Source of the DNA: Streptomyces griseus subsp. griseus
GTDB lineage: Bacteria > Actinomycetota > Actinomycetes > Streptomycetales > Streptomycetaceae
NCBI RefSeq assembly: GCF_003610995.1
Contig: NZ_CP032543.1
Location: 3,906,001 to 3,970,000 of the forward strand
Length of the DNA stretch: 64,000 bases
Direction: 5' to 3'
Every line of letters begins with the position of its first letter. Positions within the stretch are counted from its first letter, which is position 1. A program made the position numbers and the translations under genes. Of this stretch, positions 42,195-51,137 are shown one piece after another. A model generated the notes under the pieces. That model ran no database searches. It was not told where the DNA came from and worked only from the letters and a program-made list of their open reading frames with translations.

Positions 42195-42863
42195 TCACCC
42201 TTGGGACGAGCCCTTGGCCGATTTCGCCGCCTTGGACGTCTGCTTCTTCGCCTTCGCCGTCTTGGCCGCCGCCTTGGCCGCCGCCTTGGCCTCCTGCTTG
42301 TACGCGCGTACCTCCGTCAGCGACTCCGGCCCGGTGATGTCGGCCACCGACCGCCGCGACCCGTCCTCCCCGTACGCCCCCGCCGCCGCCCGCCACCCCG
42401 GCGGACGCACGCCGAACTGCTTGCCGAGGAGCGCCAGGAAGATCTGGGCCTTCTGGGTCCCGAACCCCGGCAGGTCTTTGAGCCGCCGCAGCAGCTCCTC
42501 CCCGGTGCCCGCGTCCCGCCACACCGCGCTCGCCTCCCCCTCGTACTCCGCCACCAGGTACTGGCACAGCTGCTGGACCCGCTGGGCCATGGAGCCCGGG
42601 TAGCGGTGGAGGGCCGGTTTGGTGGTGAAGAGGGAGGCGAAGGCCTCGGGGTCGTACGCGGCGATCTCCGCCGCGTCGAGGTCGTCCGAGCCCATCCGCT
42701 CCGCCAGCGTGTACGGGCCTGTGAACGCCCACTCCATCGGGACCTGTTGGTCCAGCAGCATGCCGACGAGGGCGGCGAGGGGGCTGCGGGCGAGGAGCTC
42801 GTCCGCCGCCGGCTGCTGGGCGATCCGCAGGGTGATGTCCTTGCCGCTCTCACTCTTGGTCAT
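42195..42863 (-). CDS. HhH-GPD base-excision repair family protein
   Basis: 222 aa. The N-terminal part SPLAALVGMLLDQQVPMEWAF matches the first helices of HhH-GPD DNA glycosylases, and LKDLPGFGTQKAQIFLALL is the helix-hairpin-helix. The catalytic Asp expected after the HhH is not obvious: RPPGWRAAAG follows, so activity is uncertain. The last 40 residues are a Lys/Ala histone-H1-like tail (KAAAKTAKAKKQTSKAAK). It probably binds damaged DNA; the glycosylase specificity is unknown. Confidence 0.85.
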   Translation of the reverse strand: MTKSESGKDITLRIAQQPAADELLARSPLAALVGMLLDQQVPMEWAFTGPYTLAERMGSDDLDAAEIAAYDPEAFASLFTTKPALHRYPGSMAQRVQQLCQYLVAEYEGEASAVWRDAGTGEELLRRLKDLPGFGTQKAQIFLALLGKQFGVRPPGWRAAAGAYGEDGSRRSVADITGPESLTEVRAYKQEAKAAAKAAAKTAKAKKQTSKAAKSAKGSSQG

Positions 42864-42992
42864 ACGTCCGATGATCGCGAGGGCGGGCGCCGACGGCGAC
42901 TCCAGTCGCGCCGATGGCCCCGCGGGCTTCGGCTGAAGGGGGTACGCGCGCGTGCTCGTGACGTCCCCGTACGTCGTCGGGGGCGGGTTGCG

Positions 42993-43511
42993 CTACGGAA
43001 CCAGCCGGTCCGCCCGCATGCGCAGGTAGCGGGCCCCGGGCTCACTGAGGGTGCCGTCGGCGGCCGCGCGATAGGCGGCCCGGGGGTGCGGTGCACGAGG
43101 AGCTCGTACAGGGCGAGGACCTGCGGCCAGTCGGTGTCCTCGGCCCGCTCGGCCTCGTCGTGCAGGGCGGCGATGGCGGCCTGGAGCTGGTAGTCCCCGG
43201 CGGGCCCCTGGGCGAGCGCCTCCTCGGCCAGGGCGGTGCCTTCGGCGATGGCCGTACGGTCCCAGAGGGCCCGGTCCTGCTCGTCGAGGGGGATCAGCTC
43301 GCCGTCGGGCCCGGTGCGCGCCAAAGTGCGCGCCTCGGTGAGGACCATGAGCGCCAGGCGTGCGGTCACGCGCCCCTCGTGCGGAAGGAGCGACGGCGTC
43401 CTCGGCCGGGTCGAAGTGCCCGTAGCGGCGGACGAGCGCGCCGAGGACCTGCGGCGCGTGGCGGCGCAGCAGGTCCTCGATGTGGTCGTCGTCCGTACGG
43501 TCCGCCTTCAG
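42993..43511 (-). pseudogene. Decayed ECF42 sigma-factor gene
   Basis: The N-terminal fragment DDDHIEDLLRRHAPQVLGAL to GHFDPAEDAV is typical of ECF42. At about 43390 it joins directly, with a frame change, to the downstream family segment LLPHEGRVTARLALM, so about 200 codons including most of sigma regions 2 to 4 are missing. After LALYELLVHRTPG (about 43080) a second jump leads to AAYRAAADGTLSEPGARYL and the end at 42993, with roughly 50 codons of TPR region missing. No plausible ATG/GTG start remains. This is a true pseudogene. The partner DGPF gene lies just upstream and is broken too. Confidence 0.82.
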
Positions 43512-43532
43512 CGGTCGCTCCCAGGGGGTGTC

Positions 43533-43948
43533 TCAGTCGATCCCGCCACCGATGGCCCGGATGAGCACCGGGTGCTCGGGCGCCCCGGCCGGCTGCGGAC
43601 AGCGTGCCACGCGGGCGGCGATCTCGGTCACCCGCTCCAGGCTCTCGCATTCGAGCACCCAGAACCCGGCGAGCAGCTCCTTCGTCTCGCTGTACGGCCC
43701 GTCCGACACCACCGGCCGCCCCTCGGCGTCGACGCTCACGGCCCGCCCCTGCGCTGGCTCCGTGAGCCCGTACGCGCTCACCAGCTCACCAGCTCGCCCG
43801 ACTCGGCGAGGTCGTCGTTGATGCTGCCCATGTGGGCGAACATCTCCCGCATGGCCTTCTCGTCCCAGGCCGGGCTGTCCGCCGTCACCTTGCCGGCCTG
43901 TGCGTCGTAGTCCGCCTGGCTGCCCTGGACCATCACCAGGTACTTCAT
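43533..43948 (-). pseudogene. DGPF/YCII-domain gene broken by an 8-bp duplication
   Basis: From ATG 43948 it reads MKYLVMVQGSQADYDAQAG and continues to DDLAESGELVSW then stop. An 8-bp tandem duplication (CTCACCAG twice, 43777-43792) shifts the frame; without it the protein continues SAYGLTEPAQGRAVSVDAE, VVSDGPYSETKELLAGFW and ends RAIGGGID at 43533, about 135 aa. DGPF-domain proteins are the constant neighbours of ECF42 sigma factors, whose remnant follows. Both halves of the module are inactivated. Confidence 0.85.
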
Positions 43949-44160
43949 GACCGTCGCCTCCTGGAGCGTTCTCTTCGTTCTCTTCGTTCTCCTCTTCTCC
44001 GCTTACACCGGGGACGTCGGGGCCGGGCCGGGGTTCTCGACACGACGCGCGGTTCTTTCCGGGATTCACCCGCTGGAGGGGGCGGAACGGGACGTTCAGT
44101 AAAGTTCGGCAACGCTGCGCCTGCCTGCCCACCACCTCCCTCGAACGGGGTCCTCCGACC

Positions 44161-45504
44161 GTGTCTGCCGCCCCTCCCGTGGTCGTTCCGCCCCCTCCCG
44201 TCTCGGTCGTGGGGATCGGCGCGGACGGCTGGCCCGGGCTGTCGGGTGCGGCGCGGGAGGCGCTGCGGGAGGCTGAGGTGGTGATCGGCGGGGCGCGCCA
44301 GCTGGACCTGCTCCCGCCGGAGTGCGCGGGCGTACGGGTCGCCTGGCCGTCACCGCTGCGCCCCGCGGTACCCCGGCTGCTGGCCGAGCACCGGGAGCGC
44401 CGGATCGCGGTGCTGGCGAGCGGGGACCCGATGTTCTACGGGATCGGGCGCGCGCTGGCGGAGGAGCTGGGCCCGGAGTCGCTGCACGTGCTCCCGCACC
44501 CGTCCTCGGTCTCGTACGCCTGCGCGCGGCTCGGCTGGCCGCTGGAGGACACGGAGGTGGTGACGCTGGTGGGCCGTCCGGTGTCCCGTCTGGCGGTATC
44601 CCTGCACGAGGGCCGGAGGCTGCTGGCCCTGAGCGCGGACGCGAGCACACCGGCCACGGTCGCGGCCCTGCTCACGACGCACGGCTTCGGCCCGAGCCGG
44701 ATGCGCGTCCTGGAACAGCTGGGCAGCGAGGCGGAGGCGTACGTCGAGGGCGTCGCGGAGAGCTGGGCGCACGCGCCCGGGGACCGCCTGAACGTCATCG
44801 CCGTCGACTGCCGGGCGTCGCCGGACGCGCTGCGGCTCGGCGCCGTACCGGGCCTGCCCGACGAGGCGTACGAACACGACGGCCAGCTCACCAAGCGCCA
44901 CATCAGGGCGGCGACGCTCGGGGCGCTGGCGCCCGCGCCCGGGGAGCTGCTGTGGGACGTGGGTGGCGGCTCGGGCTCGATCGCGATCGAGTGGATGCGT
45001 ACGCACGTCTCCTGCCGGGCGGTGAGCGTGGAGAGGGACCCGGCGAGGGCGGAGCGGATCGCGAGGAACGCGGCCCGCCTGGGAGTCCCAGGCCTGCGGG
45101 TCGTCACGGGTCCGGCCCCCTCGTCCCTGTCCGGCCTGGACGTTCCGGACGCGGTGTTCATCGGCGGCGGCCTGACGGCACCGGGCCTGCTGGACGCGTG
45201 CTGGGAAGCGCTGCGGCCGGGGGGCCGGCTGGTGGCGAACACGGTGACGCTGGAGTCGGAGGCGCTGCTGGGTGAGCGATACCGGTCGTACGGCGGTGAG
45301 TTGACCCGGCTCGCGGTGGCGCACGCGGTCCCGGTGGGCGGATTCACGGGCTGGCGCCAGGCGATGCCGGTGACGCAGTGGTCCGTACGCAAACCCTCAG
45401 TCGCAGCCGCTGTCCCAGCCCCATCCCCATCCCCAGGCCCAGCCCCAGGCCCAGCCCCAGGCCCATCCCCAGCCCCAGGCCCAGTCTCAGGAGATCGAAC
45501 ATGA
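44161..45504 (+). CDS. cobL: Precorrin-6Y C5,15-methyltransferase (CbiE-CbiT fusion)
   Basis: 447 aa from GTG at 44161. The CbiE half (about 15-215) has VVGIGADGWPGL and the SAM-loop region LASGDPMFYGIG. The CbiT half (about 230-410) has LTKRHIRAATLGAL and the class I methyltransferase motif DVGGGSGSIAIEWMR. It methylates C5 and C15 and decarboxylates the C12 side chain of precorrin-6Y. The C-terminal 30 residues are a PGPAPGPA tandem repeat encoded by CCCAGG-type repeats and lie outside the enzyme. Its stop overlaps the cobM start (ATGA). Confidence 0.95.
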   Translation: MSAAPPVVVPPPPVSVVGIGADGWPGLSGAAREALREAEVVIGGARQLDLLPPECAGVRVAWPSPLRPAVPRLLAEHRERRIAVLASGDPMFYGIGRALAEELGPESLHVLPHPSSVSYACARLGWPLEDTEVVTLVGRPVSRLAVSLHEGRRLLALSADASTPATVAALLTTHGFGPSRMRVLEQLGSEAEAYVEGVAESWAHAPGDRLNVIAVDCRASPDALRLGAVPGLPDEAYEHDGQLTKRHIRAATLGALAPAPGELLWDVGGGSGSIAIEWMRTHVSCRAVSVERDPARAERIARNAARLGVPGLRVVTGPAPSSLSGLDVPDAVFIGGGLTAPGLLDACWEALRPGGRLVANTVTLESEALLGERYRSYGGELTRLAVAHAVPVGGFTGWRQAMPVTQWSVRKPSVAAAVPAPSPSPGPAPGPAPGPSPAPGPVSGDRT

Positions 45505-46250
45505 CGGTGTACTTCATCGGCGCGGGCCCGGGCGCGGCCGATCTGATCACGGTGCGCGGCGCGCGGCTGCTCGCCGCCAGCCCGGTCTGTCTGTACGCGG
45601 GCAGCCTGGTCCCGGTGGAGCTGCTGGCGGAGTGCCCGCGGGACGCCCGTCTGATCGACACGGCGAACCTGGACATCGACCAGATCACCGCGGAGCTCGT
45701 ACGGGCCCACGCGGACGGCCACGACGTGGCGCGGCTGCACTCGGGCGACCCGTCGGTGTTCAGCGCGGTGAACGAGCAGATGAAGCGCCTGGACGAGGCG
45801 GACATCCCGTACGAGGTGGTCCCCGGCGTCCCGGCCTTCGCCGCGGCGGCCGCGTCCCTGAAGCGCGAGCTGACGGTCCCGACGGTGGGCCAGACGGTGA
45901 TCCTGACCCGTATCGCCCAGCGCGCCACGGCCATGCCGGAGGGCGAGGACCTGGCCACCCTGGGCCGTAGCGGCGCCCTGATCGTCCTCCACCTGGCGGC
46001 CCGCTACGTGGACCGGGTGGTGGAGGAGCTGCTCCCGCACTACGGCCCGGACTGCCCGACGGCGGTGGTCGCGATGGCGTCCCGCCCGGACGAGATCGTG
46101 TTGCGGGGGCCCCTGGACTCGATCGCGGAGCAGGTGAAGGCGGCGGGCGTGATCAGGACGGCGGTCATCATGGTGGGGCGGACGCTGGGGGCGGAGCAGT
46201 TCCGGGACAGCCATCTGTACGCGGTGGGGCGGGAGCGGGGCGGGTGCTGA
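45501..46250 (+). CDS. cobM: Precorrin-4 C11-methyltransferase
   Basis: 249 aa. It carries the uroporphyrin-III-C-methyltransferase-like signature VYFIGAGPGAADLITVRG, then VARLHSGDPSVFSAVNEQM (SAM-binding GDP loop) and VVPGVPAFAAAAA. It methylates C11 in the corrin pathway. Coupled to cobL by a 4-bp overlap and preceded by CAGGAGA. Confidence 0.95.
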   Translation: MTVYFIGAGPGAADLITVRGARLLAASPVCLYAGSLVPVELLAECPRDARLIDTANLDIDQITAELVRAHADGHDVARLHSGDPSVFSAVNEQMKRLDEADIPYEVVPGVPAFAAAAASLKRELTVPTVGQTVILTRIAQRATAMPEGEDLATLGRSGALIVLHLAARYVDRVVEELLPHYGPDCPTAVVAMASRPDEIVLRGPLDSIAEQVKAAGVIRTAVIMVGRTLGAEQFRDSHLYAVGRERGGC

Positions 46251-46305
46251 CGGGCCGGGCCCTCCTCCAGGGGCACCTCCCAGGGGCCGCCTTTCCAGCT
46301 CCGCG

Positions 46306-47136
46306 TCAGGCCTTCAGGAAGGCGAGGATGTCCGGGTTGAGGACCTCGGGGTGCGTCGAGAGCATCCCGTGCGGGTACCCCTCGTAGACCTTGAGCGTGC
46401 TGTTCGGCAGGAGCTCCGCCGACAGCGGCGCCGAGTCGTCGAAGGGGACGACCTGGTCGTCGTCGCCGTGAGCCACGAGGACGGGGATGTCGATCTTCTT
46501 GAGGTCCTCGGTGAAGTCGGTTTCCGAGAACGCCTTGATGCACTCGTAGTGGGCGTTCGCTGCGCCCGTCATGCCCTGCCAGCACCACCGGTCGATGAGG
46601 CCCTGGGACACCTCGGCTCCCGGACGGTTGAAGCCGTAGAAGGGCCCGGAGGCCACCTCGATGTAGAACTGCGCCCGATTCGCGGCCAGCGCGGTGCGGA
46701 ATCCGTCGAAGACCTCCAGGGGAGTGCCGCCGGGGTTGGATTCCTTCTTCACCATGACCGGCGGGACCGCGCCGACCAGCACCGCCTTGGAGACCCGTCC
46801 CGGCGTGGCCCGGGCCACGTAGCGGGCGACCTCACCGCCGCCCGTGGAGTGCCCGATGTGGACGGCGCCCTGGAGGTCGAGGGCGTCCGTCAGCGCTGCG
46901 ACGTCCGCCGCGTAGGTGTCCATCTCGTGGCCGTCCGCGCTCTGGTCGGAGCGCCCGTGCCCCCGCCGGTCGTGCGCGATGACGCGGTACCCCTCGGCGA
47001 GGAAGAACAGCATCTGCGCGTCCCAGTCGTCCGCGCTCAGCGGCCAGCCGTGGTGGAAGACGATCGGACGACCGTCACGCGGACCCCAGTCCTTGTAGAA
47101 GATGGTCGTGCCGTCAGCGGTGGTGATCGTGCCCAT
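46306..47136 (-). CDS. Alpha/beta hydrolase (non-haem chloroperoxidase/perhydrolase type)
   Basis: 276 aa from ATG at 47136 ([18 protein letters not shown]), with AAGGA upstream. The triad is visible: Ser in [13 protein letters not shown], Asp in [12 protein letters not shown] and His in [11 protein letters not shown]. The oxyanion region [13 protein letters not shown] and RGHGRSDQ are typical of cofactor-free haloperoxidases/esterases. It sits inside the cobalamin locus between cobM and cbiD on the minus strand but has no evident role in corrin chemistry. Confidence 0.92.
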   Translation of the reverse strand: MGTITTADGTTIFYKDWGPRDGRPIVFHHGWPLSADDWDAQMLFFLAEGYRVIAHDRRGHGRSDQSADGHEMDTYAADVAALTDALDLQGAVHIGHSTGGGEVARYVARATPGRVSKAVLVGAVPPVMVKKESNPGGTPLEVFDGFRTALAANRAQFYIEVASGPFYGFNRPGAEVSQGLIDRWCWQGMTGAANAHYECIKAFSETDFTEDLKKIDIPVLVAHGDDDQVVPFDDSAPLSAELLPNSTLKVYEGYPHGMLSTHPEVLNPDILAFLKA

Positions 47137-47261
47137 CACGAATCCTTCCGACAACTGCGGGGTGTGCTCGACGGGACCGGACGGCGAAGTGGACAGGCCG
47201 TGGTGTCGAAGCGCCCCGGCTTGGTGCGTTCGCGCTTTTTCGCCCTGTAAACGCTACGCCC

Positions 47262-47633
47262 ATGTCCGCTTCATCACACTTTGCCCAGTTACTGATCTCG
47301 TGCCAGAGGTCGTGGGTGGCGGTGGCGGAGGTGGTGATGCCTCCCGCCCTGCCTGACGTGCCGCCTCCCGTTCCTCCCCGCGTTGCGCCTCTCGTGACCT
47401 GTGTGGGGCCCGGCAACGAGCATGTGTTGCGGGCCTATGACGGGGCGGCCTTGTGCCCCGACCGCCAACAGGCCGCCGCCTGGGCGCGGTGGGCCGAGCG
47501 GCGCGCCACCGATCCGGGGGTCGATCTCGCCGAGGACGCCGCCAAGGCCGTGGAGGCCGGGCGGGACCCGGACGGGTGGCGGTCACGGCTCGCCGCCGCT
47601 GCCGCCTCAGCGGGAGGCGGCGGTGGGCAGTAG
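47262..47633 (+). CDS. Small hypothetical protein
   Basis: 123 aa if started at ATG 47262; an internal GTG near 47395 would give about 80 aa covering the better-looking part (GNEHVLRAYDGAALCPDRQ, AAAWARWAERRATDPG, DLAEDAAKAVEAGRDPDGW). That part has codon bias consistent with a real gene and an alpha-helical Ala/Arg character. No recognised domain. It is divergent from the hydrolase gene and ends about 90 bp from the convergent cbiD. Confidence 0.45.
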   Translation: MSASSHFAQLLISCQRSWVAVAEVVMPPALPDVPPPVPPRVAPLVTCVGPGNEHVLRAYDGAALCPDRQQAAAWARWAERRATDPGVDLAEDAAKAVEAGRDPDGWRSRLAAAAASAGGGGGQ

Positions 47634-47724
47634 GCGCGGGGTGCGGCGGTGGTCTCAGGCTGTGACGTCCGGGTCGGTGCGGGTGCCCTGGACGCACGCG
47701 CGCTCCGTACGAGGGGGAGTGCGG

Positions 47725-48834
47725 CTACCCCCGCCCCACCACCACCCCCGCCCGGTCGACGCAGATCACGTCCACCTCCACCGGGGCGCCCCGCAGGACC
47801 GACAGTGCCTCGTCCCGGGCCCGCGCCGCCACCAGGTCGCCCAGGCGCACCCCCGCCGCCTCGCAGAGCCGCAGTGCCTCCAGGCCCGTGTTGGCTGTGG
47901 CGATCCGGGACGCCAGCTCCTCCGTCGCGCCGCCCCGGCGGGCCAGGTCCGCCAGGAACGGCCTGTCCACCTGGGAGCGGGCCGAGTGCAGGTCCAGGTG
48001 GCCGGCCGCCAGCTTGGAGAGCTTCGCGAAGCCGCCGCAGATCGTGAGGCGGGGGATGGGATGGCGGCGTACGTATTTCAGGACCGCGCCCGCGAAGTCG
48101 CCCATGTCCAGGAGGGCTATGTCCGGCAGGTTGTACTCGGCAGTGACCGTCTTCTCCGACGTTGAGCCCGTGCAGCCCGCCACGTGCTCCAGGCCCGCCG
48201 CCCTCGCCACGTCCACGCCCCGGCGGATCGAGTCGATCCAGGCCGAGCAGGAGTACGGGACGACCACCCCCGTCGTGCCCAGGATCGACAGGCCGCCCAG
48301 GATGCCGAGCCGGCCGTTCCACGTGGAGCGGGCGATCTCCTCGCCGTGGTCCACCGAGACCGTCACCTCCACGTCCCCCGGCTCCCCGTACTCCGCCGCC
48401 ACCCGCTCCACATGCTCACGCATCAGCCGGCGCGGCACCGGGTTCACCGCGGGCTCCCCGACGTCCAGCGGCAGGCCCGGGAGGGTGACCGTACCGACGC
48501 CGGAGCCCGCCCGGAACACCACCCCGGAGCCCGGCGGCAGCCGTCGTACCGTCGCCCTCACCAGCGCCCCGTGCGTCACGTCCGGGTCGTCCCCCGCGTC
48601 CTTCACCACCCCGGCGCTCGCCCGCCCGCCGCCCAGCTCCTCCACCGCCAGCGCGAACGCCGGTGTCTGGCCCTTCGGCAGCGTGATGCTCACCGGGTCC
48701 GGGAAGTCGCCGGTCAGCAGAGCCGTGTACGCGGCCGTCACCGCCGCCGTCGCGCACGCACCGGTCGTCCAGCCGGGGCGCAGACCGGTGTGTTTGAGTT
48801 GGGCACCGCGACCGCCCCGCGCCTCAGCGGTCAT
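47725..48834 (-). CDS. cbiD: Cobalt-precorrin-5B C1-methyltransferase CbiD
   Basis: 369 aa from ATG at 48834. It carries the CbiD hallmark GWTTGACATAAVTAAY near the N-terminus, then GLPLDVGEPAVNPVPRRL, GRLGILGGLSILGTTGVV, VAGCTGSTSEKT and LLDMGDFAGAVLKYV. It methylates C1 with deacetylation during ring contraction. It occupies the CobF step in an otherwise oxygen-dependent set (CobG, CobN). Only 30 bp separate its start from the divergent cobK start. Confidence 0.94.
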   Translation of the reverse strand: MTAEARGGRGAQLKHTGLRPGWTTGACATAAVTAAYTALLTGDFPDPVSITLPKGQTPAFALAVEELGGGRASAGVVKDAGDDPDVTHGALVRATVRRLPPGSGVVFRAGSGVGTVTLPGLPLDVGEPAVNPVPRRLMREHVERVAAEYGEPGDVEVTVSVDHGEEIARSTWNGRLGILGGLSILGTTGVVVPYSCSAWIDSIRRGVDVARAAGLEHVAGCTGSTSEKTVTAEYNLPDIALLDMGDFAGAVLKYVRRHPIPRLTICGGFAKLSKLAAGHLDLHSARSQVDRPFLADLARRGGATEELASRIATANTGLEALRLCEAAGVRLGDLVAARARDEALSVLRGAPVEVDVICVDRAGVVVGRG

Positions 48835-48864
48835 GAGCGTCGTCCATGAGAAGAGTCCGTTCCG

Positions 48865-49629
48865 ATGATGCACGTGCAGCATGTTCTTGTTCTGGGAGGG
48901 ACCACCGAGGCCCGTCGGCTCGCCGAGCGTCTCGCCGGTGAACCGCGTGTGCGCGTCACCACCTCCCTCGCCGGGCGCGTGGCCGCTCCCCGGCTGCCGC
49001 CCGGTGACGTGCGCGTCGGCGGGTTCGGCGGGCCCGACGGGCTCGCGGAGTGGGTACGTGAGCACCGCGTCGACGCCCTGATCGATGCCACCCACCCCTT
49101 CGCCGCCACCATGAGCCGGAACGCGGCCCTGGCCGCCGCGCAGGCCCATGTTCCTCTTCTCGCCCTCCGCCGGCCGGGCTGGGTGGCCCAGGACGGTGAC
49201 CGCTGGCACTCCGTCGCCTCCCTCGCCGAGGCGGCCGAGCTGCTGCCAGCACTCGGTGAGCGGGTCTTCCTCACCACCGGGCGGATGGGGCTCGCCGCTT
49301 TTGCCGGAGCCGGCCTCGATGCGATGTGGTTCCTCGTACGGTCCGTCGATGCGCCGGAGCCGCCCCACCCCCGGAGGATGGAAGTCCTGCTCGACCGGGG
49401 GCCGTTCAGCCTCGGAGGGGAGCGGGAGCTCATCCTCCGCCATCGCCTCGATGTCCTGGTCACCAAGGACAGCGGAGGCGATGCCACCGCGCCCAAGCTC
49501 ACCGCCGCCCGTGAGGCCGGGATTCCCGTCGTCGTGGTGCGGCGGCCGCCGGTTCCGGAAGGGGTGCCGGTGGCCGCCACGCCCGACGAGGCCGGGGAGT
49601 GGGTACGAGGCCTCTACGCCTCCGGATAG
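48865..49629 (+). CDS. cobK: Precorrin-6A reductase
   Basis: 254 aa; tandem ATG codons at 48865 and 48868. The NADPH-binding motif is VLVLGGTTEARRLAERL, and the family signature VDALIDATHPFAATMSRNA is followed by FLTTGRMGLAAF and VTKDSGGDATAPKL. It reduces precorrin-6A to 6B, the substrate of CobL. Its 3' end overlaps the convergent cobIJ by 16 bp. Confidence 0.95.
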   Translation: MMHVQHVLVLGGTTEARRLAERLAGEPRVRVTTSLAGRVAAPRLPPGDVRVGGFGGPDGLAEWVREHRVDALIDATHPFAATMSRNAALAAAQAHVPLLALRRPGWVAQDGDRWHSVASLAEAAELLPALGERVFLTTGRMGLAAFAGAGLDAMWFLVRSVDAPEPPHPRRMEVLLDRGPFSLGGERELILRHRLDVLVTKDSGGDATAPKLTAAREAGIPVVVVRRPPVPEGVPVAATPDEAGEWVRGLYASG

Positions 49630-51137
49630 CGGCGTGGGGTCCACACGATGGACCGGCCCGCATCGCCCTTCCGTACCCAGCGCGTCTGCGACGAGCCCAC
49701 GATCAGCAGCGTCCGCATGTCCACCTCCGCCGGGTCGACATCCGCCAGCCGTACCGTACGTACGTCCTCCGTCGGGCCGCCGACGTCCCGTGCCAAGACG
49801 ACCGGGGTGTCCGGGGAGCGGTGCTCCAGGAGCAGGTCGCGGGCCTTGGCGACCTGCCACGTACGGGACGCGGAGCCCGGGTTGTAGAGCGCGAGCACCA
49901 GGTCCGCCGAGGCCGCCGCGGTCAGCCGTTCCGCGATGACCTCCCACGGCTTGAGGCGGTCCGAGAGGGAGATCGTGGCGTAGTCGTGGCCCAGCGGTGC
50001 GCCGGCGCGCGCCGCCGCCGCGTTGGCCGCGGTGACCCCGGGCAGGACCCGTACGGGAATCTCCGCGTACTCCTCCTGCGCGGCCACCTCCAGCACCGCC
50101 GTCGCCATCGCGAAGACCCCGGGGTCGCCGCCCGAGACCACCGCGACGCGGTGGCCCCGCCGGGCCAGGTCCAGCGCGAACTCCGCCCGCTCCGACTCCA
50201 CCTTGTTGTCCGAGCCGTGCCGCGCCTGGCCGGGGCGGACCGGGACCCGGTCCAGGTAGGTCGTGTAGCCGACCAGCGCGTCCGCCGCCGTCAGCGCGCC
50301 GCGCGTCTCCGGCGTCAGCCACAGCGGGCCCGCCGGGCCGGTGCCGACCACGGCCACCTCGCCGGAGGCGGAAGGCGCGGGGCGCGGCGCGTCCACCCGG
50401 CTCGGCAGCACCGCCACCGAGAAGTACGGGACCGACGCCGGGTCGATGTCCGCCAGCTCGCCCGTGCGCTCCCCGGCCATCGTCGCGCGCTCCACGTACC
50501 GCGCCTCCGCCAGCCGCCCCGACGCCTCGAACGCGCCGCGCACCGCCGGGAACGTACGGCCCAGCTTCATCACCACCGCCGTGTCCGTCGCCGCGAGACG
50601 GGCCGTCAGCTCCTCCTCCGGGAGCGTGCCGGGGAGGATCGTGAGGATCTCCTCGCCCTCGACCAGGGGGGTGCCGAGGCGGGCCGCCGCCGCGCTGACC
50701 GACGTCACGCCCGGGATGACCTCGGTGGCGTACCGGTCGGCCAGGCGCTTGTGCATGTGCATGTACGAGCCGTAGAACATCGGGTCGCCCTCGGCGAGGA
50801 CCGCCACCGTCCGGCCCGCGTCCAGGTGCGCCGCGAGACGGGCCGCTGCCTTCTCGTAGAACTCCTCCAGCGCGCCCCGGTAGCCGCCCGGGTGGTCCGT
50901 GGTCTCCGTCGTGACCGGGTAGACCAGCGGCTCCTCGATGTGGTCCGGGCGCAGGTGCGCCGCCGCGATGGACCGGGCGATCGACCGGCCGTGGCGGGCG
51001 CTGTGGTACGCGATCACGTCGGCCTCGCCGATGGCCTGGACGGCCCGGAGCGTCATCAGGTTCGGGTCGCCGGGGCCCAGCCCGACGCCGTACAGCCTGC
51101 CGCCGCCACCGCTGATGTCCGTCACTGGGGTGCTCAC
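49614..51137 (-). CDS. cobIJ: Fused precorrin-2 C20- and precorrin-3B C17-methyltransferase
   Basis: 507 aa with two tandem SAM methyltransferase domains. The CobI domain (about 14-240) has LYGVGLGPGDPNLMTLRAV and VAVLAEGDPMFYGSYMH. The CobJ domain (about 260-500) has VAVVGTGPAGPLWLTPETR, VAVVSGGDPGVFAMATAVL, LPGVTAANAAAARAGAPLG and LALYNPGSASRTWQ. The GTG start overlaps the cobH stop by one base, so the genes are coupled. Confidence 0.95.
   Translation of the reverse strand: MSTPVTDISGGGGRLYGVGLGPGDPNLMTLRAVQAIGEADVIAYHSARHGRSIARSIAAAHLRPDHIEEPLVYPVTTETTDHPGGYRGALEEFYEKAAARLAAHLDAGRTVAVLAEGDPMFYGSYMHMHKRLADRYATEVIPGVTSVSAAAARLGTPLVEGEEILTILPGTLPEEELTARLAATDTAVVMKLGRTFPAVRGAFEASGRLAEARYVERATMAGERTGELADIDPASVPYFSVAVLPSRVDAPRPAPSASGEVAVVGTGPAGPLWLTPETRGALTAADALVGYTTYLDRVPVRPGQARHGSDNKVESERAEFALDLARRGHRVAVVSGGDPGVFAMATAVLEVAAQEEYAEIPVRVLPGVTAANAAAARAGAPLGHDYATISLSDRLKPWEVIAERLTAAASADLVLALYNPGSASRTWQVAKARDLLLEHRSPDTPVVLARDVGGPTEDVRTVRLADVDPAEVDMRTLLIVGSSQTRWVRKGDAGRSIVWTPRRYPEA

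Noticed and set aside
45414..45490. CCCAGGCCCAGCC repeats considered as an intergenic repeat element
   Set aside because: They encode the PGPAPGPA tail of CobL and run straight into the overlapping cobM start.
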